From positions 1 through 10,706 of the forward strand of contig JAKQKF010000412.1 in the NCBI GenBank assembly GCA_029560815.1: a stretch of DNA of 10,706 bases, given 5' to 3'. The position numbers were made by a program, and so were the translations under genes. The DNA comes from a bacterium. Lineage in GTDB: Bacteria > KSB1 > UBA2214. The notes under the pieces were generated by a model. The model was not told the origin of the DNA and searched no databases. It saw only the letters and a program-made list of their open reading frames with translations. Of this stretch, positions 6,860 to 10,706 are shown piece by piece. Numbering within the stretch: position 1 is the first letter of the stretch; each line of letters begins with the position of its first letter.

Positions 6860-9031
6860 TCACGGACGGATGACCGCCACTTTGCCTGATCCGGCCTCTC
6901 CCGACTCGGTGGTGGCCAGGAAGAGGTAAACGCCGCTGGCCACATATTCGCCGCGGTCGTTGCGGCCGTCCCAGACCGTGCGCGAGCCGTGGATCTGGGC
7001 GGCGGGTAGATGCCGGACGAGGCGCCCCTCCGGGGTGTAGATCCGCACCGTGGCCTTGTCCGCCAGGTTCTCGATATAAAAGAACGAGCCCGGATCCTCG
7101 ATCCGGAAGGGATTGGGATACCCGGAGAGCCTGCTCAGGTTGGCGGCCGGCCTGGTGAAGGGCGTCTGCAGCCGCGAGAGTCCGTTGGTGGTGCCGATAT
7201 AGACCTGTCCGGTGTTCTGATTAAAGGCGAAAGAGGTGACGTTATCACCGACCAGGGCGCTGGTGGAGGTGGAGAAATGGCGCCAGGTGTAGCCGTCGGC
7301 CTCGAACATGCTCATGCCGCCGCTGGTGCCGATCCACTTGTTGTTGCGCACATCGACGGAGACGACATTGATATCGTCGTTGATGACCTGATAGCGCGGA
7401 TTGACGCTGCCCTCGTACCAGTACTCCAGCCCTTCGGGCGTGCCGATCCACACCACCCCGTCGGCATCGCGGGCGAGGGTGCGGATAAAAAGGCTGTTGA
7501 GACCGTCTTCGGTGCTCAGCCCCTGGCTGAGGTCGTCATCCGCCTTGCTGAAGGGGGTATCGTTGTGATCGAGAACGCTGATGCCGAGGTCCTGGGTGCC
7601 GATCCAGATGCGGCCACTCTGATCGGCGGTGATCGCCGTGGTCAATTTGGATTTGATGCCGTCGCGGGTGGTGAAATACTGCCAATTGCCGAGGGAATCG
7701 GTGACGGCGAGAATCTGCAGATTGTCGGCCTGGTAATTGAGAATCCACACGTTGCCGCTCTCGTCGGCGTGCAGCCCGGTGATGACCACATATTCGGGAT
7801 TGACCGAGATGCCGGCCAGGCCGTCTTTGGCGTCGAGAATATCGATGGCAATGCTGTCGCCGATGGTAGTGAAGAGGGCGATGCCGGCCCCCCAGCTGCC
7901 GGCCCAGACCCGGTTGCGGCTGTCGACGGCGAGGGTGCGGTAATCGTTGCTGGGCAGCGCCCGGTTGGTCTTGTTAAAGACGCGCCAGGTGGTGCCGTCA
8001 AAGCGGGAGATGCCGCCGCTGGAGGAGGCGGTCCAGAGAACCCCGCTGCGGTCAAAGGCGAGCGCAGTATACTTGTTGTCCGCGGGGCCGTCGGGCATGA
8101 GCCGGCTCCAGGAGGTTTCGCCCTGGCCAATCCAGGCGAGGCCGTTCTGTTTGATTCCCGCCCAGAGGCGGCCGTCGGCGTCGACATCCAGCGAGGTGGC
8201 CTGCGCGAGAGCGTTGCCGATCAGGCTGTAATAGTTTTCTCCGGCCCGCCTGAGGACGGCATAGCCGGCGACGACCGCGAGCTGATTGTCCCAGACCGCC
8301 AGGTCGGCGATGGTATTGTCCAGCAGTTCGCCGGGGAGCCAGGAGATGCCGTCATAGATGCCCAGCCCATTGACGGTGCCGGCGTAGATCCGGCCCGCAT
8401 GGGCGGCCAGGGAGAGGGCTTCATTGTGAGGCAGGCCGTCGGCGATGGTATAGCGCGTCCAGGCGCTGGGCGCCATGAGGTTGGGGAGATCGAGATCCGA
8501 GGCGCGCACGCCATCCGGGCAGGCCGCCCAGATTTGCCGGCCGTTGATGAGCGTGCGGTTGACGCGGCCGATCTTGTAGGTTTCCTTGACCTCCCAGCGG
8601 CCGGCGTCGAAGAGGCTGATGCCGATATCTAGGGAGACAAAGAGGGAATCGCCAAGCACGGTCAGATCGTTGATGCTCTGGCCGTTATAATCGATGATGG
8701 TCTGCCAGCTCCCGGCCGCCGGGGTATAGACATTGATCAGGCCGCCGGCGGCCGCGATCCAGATGCGGCCGTGCCGGTCGCGCTCGATGGCAGCGACATC
8801 GTTGCCCGCGAGGCCGTCGGTGTTGACAAAAGGGGTGAAACGGCCAGTCAGGGGGCTGTAGCTGAGCACGCCGCCGTTGGTGGCGGCCCAGATCAGCGTA
8901 TCCGCAGCCAGGACCTGGCGGACATCGGAGGCGCTGGTGAAGGTGCGCCACTCCCATTCGGCCGCGCGCAGCGGGGCGAGGGTGCAAAGCAGCAGCAAAA
9001 GAACGGGGATCAATCCCGGCACTCTTCTCAT
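6860..9031 (-). CDS. Secreted two-propeller protein with FlgD/type IX-like C-terminal domain (PorZ-like)
   Basis: Predicted exported protein of 723 residues. A signal peptide (MRRVPG, then a leucine-rich core, ending APLRA near residue 23) is followed by about 13 repeats of the 'regulator propeller' type, each with a core such as LIWAATNGGVLSY (46-58), RIYAGTVNGLGIYDG (214-228), RIWIGTQDLGISVLD (474-488) or QVYIGTTNGLSRL (609-621). That number suits two seven-bladed propellers. The end (638-723) is a beta-sandwich module opening with YPNPFR and containing WDGRNDRGEYVASGVYLF, as in FlgD-like or type IX sorting domains of FCB bacteria. The order signal, N-terminal propeller, second propeller, C-terminal domain matches PorZ, the surface protein of the type IX secretion system; GISLFDAGRWEVKETY near 137-152 also looks PorZ-like to me. 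No kinase or DNA-binding domain follows, so it is not a hybrid two-component sensor. The ATG at 9031 lies 4 nt after the ribH stop, with AAGGGG at 9039-9044 as ribosome site; the in-frame ATG at 9073 is rejected because it would bury the signal peptide. The architecture is secure; PorZ identity is inference. Confidence 0.87.
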   Translation of the reverse strand: MRRVPGLIPVLLLLLCTLAPLRAAEWEWRTFTSASDVRQVLAADTLIWAATNGGVLSYSPLTGRFTPFVNTDGLAGNDVAAIERDRHGRIWIAAAGGLINVYTPAAGSWQTIIDYNGQSINDLTVLGDSLFVSLDIGISLFDAGRWEVKETYKIGRVNRTLINGRQIWAACPDGVRASDLDLPNLMAPSAWTRYTIADGLPHNEALSLAAHAGRIYAGTVNGLGIYDGISWLPGELLDNTIADLAVWDNQLAVVAGYAVLRRAGENYYSLIGNALAQATSLDVDADGRLWAGIKQNGLAWIGQGETSWSRLMPDGPADNKYTALAFDRSGVLWTASSSGGISRFDGTTWRVFNKTNRALPSNDYRTLAVDSRNRVWAGSWGAGIALFTTIGDSIAIDILDAKDGLAGISVNPEYVVITGLHADESGNVWILNYQADNLQILAVTDSLGNWQYFTTRDGIKSKLTTAITADQSGRIWIGTQDLGISVLDHNDTPFSKADDDLSQGLSTEDGLNSLFIRTLARDADGVVWIGTPEGLEYWYEGSVNPRYQVINDDINVVSVDVRNNKWIGTSGGMSMFEADGYTWRHFSTSTSALVGDNVTSFAFNQNTGQVYIGTTNGLSRLQTPFTRPAANLSRLSGYPNPFRIEDPGSFFYIENLADKATVRIYTPEGRLVRHLPAAQIHGSRTVWDGRNDRGEYVASGVYLFLATTESGEAGSGKVAVIRP

Positions 9032-9035
9032 CCGG

Positions 9036-9506
9036 CTACCCCTTGAGATGCGCAAAGAGGTCGGCCATCTCAATGGCGCTCATGGCGGCATCCCAGCCCT
9101 TGTTGCCGGCCTTGGTGCCGGCGCGCTCGAGGGCCTGCTCGAGATTGTCCGGGGTGATGACGCCGTAACTGATCGGCACCTCCAGCTCCATACCGGCCTG
9201 GGCGATGCCTTTGGTGACCTCGGCGGCGATGTATTCAAAGTGCGGGGTCGCCCCGCGGATGACAGCGCCGAGGCAGATCACCGCATCATACTCTTTGCTG
9301 CGGGCGAGGCGCTTGGCCGCGATCGGGATCTCGAACGCCCCGGGCACCCAGACGATGGTGACCTGGTCGAGATCGCCGCCGTGGCGCTTGAGGCAGTCGA
9401 GCGCTCCTTCAAGCAGCTTTTTGCAGATCAGTTCATTGAAGCGGCTGACGACGATGGCGAACGATTTGCCGCTCGCCGAGAGTTGGCCTTCGATTACTTT
9501 GGGCAT
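9036..9506 (-). CDS. ribH: 6,7-dimethyl-8-ribityllumazine synthase
   Basis: Penultimate enzyme of riboflavin synthesis: it joins 5-amino-6-ribitylaminouracil with 3,4-dihydroxy-2-butanone 4-phosphate to give lumazine. It is cytoplasmic and usually forms pentamers or 60-mers. The 156 residues equal the E. coli protein length. Visible active-site segments are SRFNELI (21-27), WVPGAFEIP (53-61), [14 protein letters not shown] (80-93, with the general-acid/base histidine at H89), GVIT (115-118) and [11 protein letters not shown] (127-137, phosphate-binding arginine R128). The ATG at 9506 is chosen over the in-frame GTG at 9515 because that GTG lies inside the ribosome site. It lies 63 nt after ribBA and supplies the enzyme that uses the RibB half-reaction product. 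The propeller gene starts 4 nt after its TAG stop. Confidence 0.97.
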   Translation of the reverse strand: MPKVIEGQLSASGKSFAIVVSRFNELICKKLLEGALDCLKRHGGDLDQVTIVWVPGAFEIPIAAKRLARSKEYDAVICLGAVIRGATPHFEYIAAEVTKGIAQAGMELEVPISYGVITPDNLEQALERAGTKAGNKGWDAAMSAIEMADLFAHLKG

Positions 9507-9511
9507 GGAAT

Positions 9512-9517
9512 CCACCT
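9512..9517 (-). promoter_or_regulatory. Ribosome binding site deciding the ribH start
   Basis: Read on the minus strand this is AGGTGG, 5 nt before the ATG at 9506. The competing GTG start at 9515 is part of this motif itself, so the shorter 156-residue protein is preferred. The rest of the ribBA-ribH gap (9518-9569) holds no clear terminator or promoter. Confidence 0.65.
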
Positions 9518-9569
9518 GGGTTAATAGTCAGGGTAGCGATATATTACCGGGGCCTTTTACCGCTCCTCA

Positions 9570-10706
9570 TCAGCTTTCATGGCCGTCTGAGCCCTTCGCC
9601 TCCTCGTCCATCATGATGAGATGGCCGAGCTTGTCGCGCTTGGTCTCGAGGTAAAAGCCGTTGACAGCGTTGGGTTCGATCTCGATCGGGACGCGTTCCA
9701 CCACTTCGAGGCCGTAGCCCTTGAGGCCGACGATCTTTTTGGGATTATTGGTCAGCAGGGCGATCTTGCGCACCCCGAGATCCCAGAGGATCTGGGCGCC
9801 GATGCCATAGTCGCGCAGGTCGGCCTTGAAGCCGAGGGCTTCGTTGGCCTCGACGGTATCCTTGCCCAGATCCTGCAGGGCGTAGGCCATGATCTTGTTG
9901 GCCAGACCGATGCCGCGCCCCTCCTGGCGCATGTAGAGAAGGATGCCGCGGCCCTGCTTTTCGATTTCACGCAGGGCATATTCCAATTGTTCCCCGCAGT
10001 CGCAGCGCATGGAACCCAGTACATCGCCGGTGAGGCACTGGGAATGGACGCGCACCAGCATGGGTTCGTCGCTGTTGAGTTCTCCCTTGACCAGGGCGAG
10101 ATGGTGATGGTCGTCGACCTGGCTCTCGTAAACGTGGAGAGTGAAATGGCCGAATTTGCTCGGCAGGTCGGTGGAAGCGACGCGCTTGACCAGGATCTCA
10201 TGGCGCCGGCGGTATTCAATCATCGCCTTGACGGTGATGATGCGCAGGCCGAACTGCCGGGCCAGCTTGAAGAGCGCGGGCAGGCGCGCCATGGTGCCGT
10301 CTTCATCCATAATCTCGCAGAGTACGCCGGCCGGATAGGCTGCGGCCGCCTGCGCGAGATCCACCACCGCCTCGGTGTGACCGGCGCGGCGCAGCACCCC
10401 GCCGCTGACCGCCGCGATCGGAAAAATGTGGCCGGGCTTGGCAAAGTCGATCGGCTTGCAGTCCGGATCGATGAGGGCACGGATGGTGGCAGCGCGGTCG
10501 GCCGCGGAGATACCGGTCGTCACCCCGCCGTGGCGGTAATCGACCGAGACGGTAAAGGCGGTCCCCAGCAGTGCGGTGTTGTTGCGCACCATGAAATTGA
10601 TGTCCAGCTCTTCCAGCCGCTGCGGCGTCATCGCAACGCAGACCAGACCGCGGCCGTGTTTGGTCATGAAATTGACCGCTTCGGGCGTCACCTTTTCGGC
10701 GAGCAT
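9570..10706 (-). CDS. ribBA: Bifunctional DHBP synthase / GTP cyclohydrolase II, 5' end cut by window edge
   Basis: Fused enzyme making both riboflavin precursors: the RibB half turns ribulose 5-phosphate into 3,4-dihydroxy-2-butanone 4-phosphate, and the RibA half opens GTP. The window holds 378 residues and the gene runs off the right edge. The first visible methionine is almost certainly internal, because family members have about 30-35 further residues with an acidic metal-binding DEDRENEGD-type motif before [12 protein letters not shown]. The RibB half (to about 165) shows [11 protein letters not shown] (62-72), PGHIFP (91-96), GHTEAVVDL (109-117) and [12 protein letters not shown] (130-141). 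The RibA half (about 180-365) shows the zinc cysteines C224, C235 and C237 ([16 protein letters not shown]), RQEGRGIGL (260-268), the catalytic-type pair D296/R298 in ADLRDYG, and TNNPKKI (319-325). Both halves look functional as far as visible. An FMN riboswitch, common before ribBA, could only lie outside the window. Confidence 0.96.
   Translation of the reverse strand: MLAEKVTPEAVNFMTKHGRGLVCVAMTPQRLEELDINFMVRNNTALLGTAFTVSVDYRHGGVTTGISAADRAATIRALIDPDCKPIDFAKPGHIFPIAAVSGGVLRRAGHTEAVVDLAQAAAAYPAGVLCEIMDEDGTMARLPALFKLARQFGLRIITVKAMIEYRRRHEILVKRVASTDLPSKFGHFTLHVYESQVDDHHHLALVKGELNSDEPMLVRVHSQCLTGDVLGSMRCDCGEQLEYALREIEKQGRGILLYMRQEGRGIGLANKIMAYALQDLGKDTVEANEALGFKADLRDYGIGAQILWDLGVRKIALLTNNPKKIVGLKGYGLEVVERVPIEIEPNAVNGFYLETKRDKLGHLIMMDEEAKGSDGHES

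Noticed and set aside
7010..8632. A 540-codon open frame on the plus strand, opposite the propeller gene
   Set aside because: Same explanation: it lies wholly within the propeller gene, is rich in Gly, Ala, Asp and Val with no recognisable domain, and the opposite strand has a signal peptide, repeats and a C-terminal domain.
7141..8900. Recurring patterns in the propeller gene as DNA repeats or a CRISPR-like array
   Set aside because: The similarity is at protein level (propeller blades of about 40-50 residues) with diverged DNA; there are no identical repeats or uniform spacers.
9032..9073. A 14-codon extension of the propeller protein, overlapping ribH
   Set aside because: The ATG at 9031 starts a textbook signal peptide and has AAGGGG at 7-nt spacing; the extension would place charged residues ahead of it.
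10704..10706. The ATG at the right edge as the true ribBA start
   Set aside because: Family members have about 30-35 more residues, including the acidic metal-binding motif, before this point, so the methionine is internal and the gene is cut by the window.

Overview
The window is a GC-rich bacterial segment in which every gene I can support reads on the minus strand. In transcription order, from the right edge to the left, these are: ribBA (cut by the window edge), ribH, a secreted two-propeller protein resembling the type IX secretion component PorZ, recN, a membrane-anchored TPR protein of the YbgF/CpoB kind, dnaE, and the start of an RNase HI-type gene (cut by the left edge). No tRNA, rRNA, insertion sequence, phage gene or CRISPR array is visible. 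All complete genes are intact, with no frameshift or internal stop.

The likely host is a member of the FCB superphylum outside the classical Bacteroidota, such as a KSB1- or Calditrichota-like lineage. The main clue is the propeller protein: it ends in a 'YPNPF ... WDGRNDRGEYVASGVYLF' module of the FlgD-like/type IX sorting kind, which is typical of FCB bacteria. Clear Shine-Dalgarno sequences and high GC argue against typical Bacteroidota. This placement is inference from sequence character, not from a search.

Layout. At 9036-10706 lie two riboflavin genes: RibBA makes both precursors (the C4 unit from ribulose 5-phosphate and the pyrimidine from GTP), and RibH condenses their products to lumazine. 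The propeller gene (6860-9031) starts 4 nt after the ribH stop, with its ribosome binding site inside the last ribH codons, so it is very probably co-transcribed and translationally coupled. Then comes the only markedly AT-rich non-coding stretch of the window (about 6781-6850), the best place for an internal promoter, followed by a recN leader carrying a possible 9-codon upstream ORF. recN (4961-6676) is followed by a 138-nt gap, the TPR gene (3797-4822), dnaE 14 nt further on (345-3782), and the RNase HI gene one base after the dnaE stop. The second half is therefore a DNA replication/repair cluster with an envelope-type TPR gene inside it.

In the leftmost pair, DnaE (replicative polymerase) and an RNase H (RNA-DNA hybrid removal) fit one replication role. 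The propeller and TPR proteins are predicted to sit outside the cytoplasm and have no obvious pathway link to their neighbours. I see housekeeping genes in an unusual arrangement rather than a clearly new system. The points most worth a second look are the PorZ-like protein and its coupling to ribH, the recN leader, and the acidic linker of the TPR protein.
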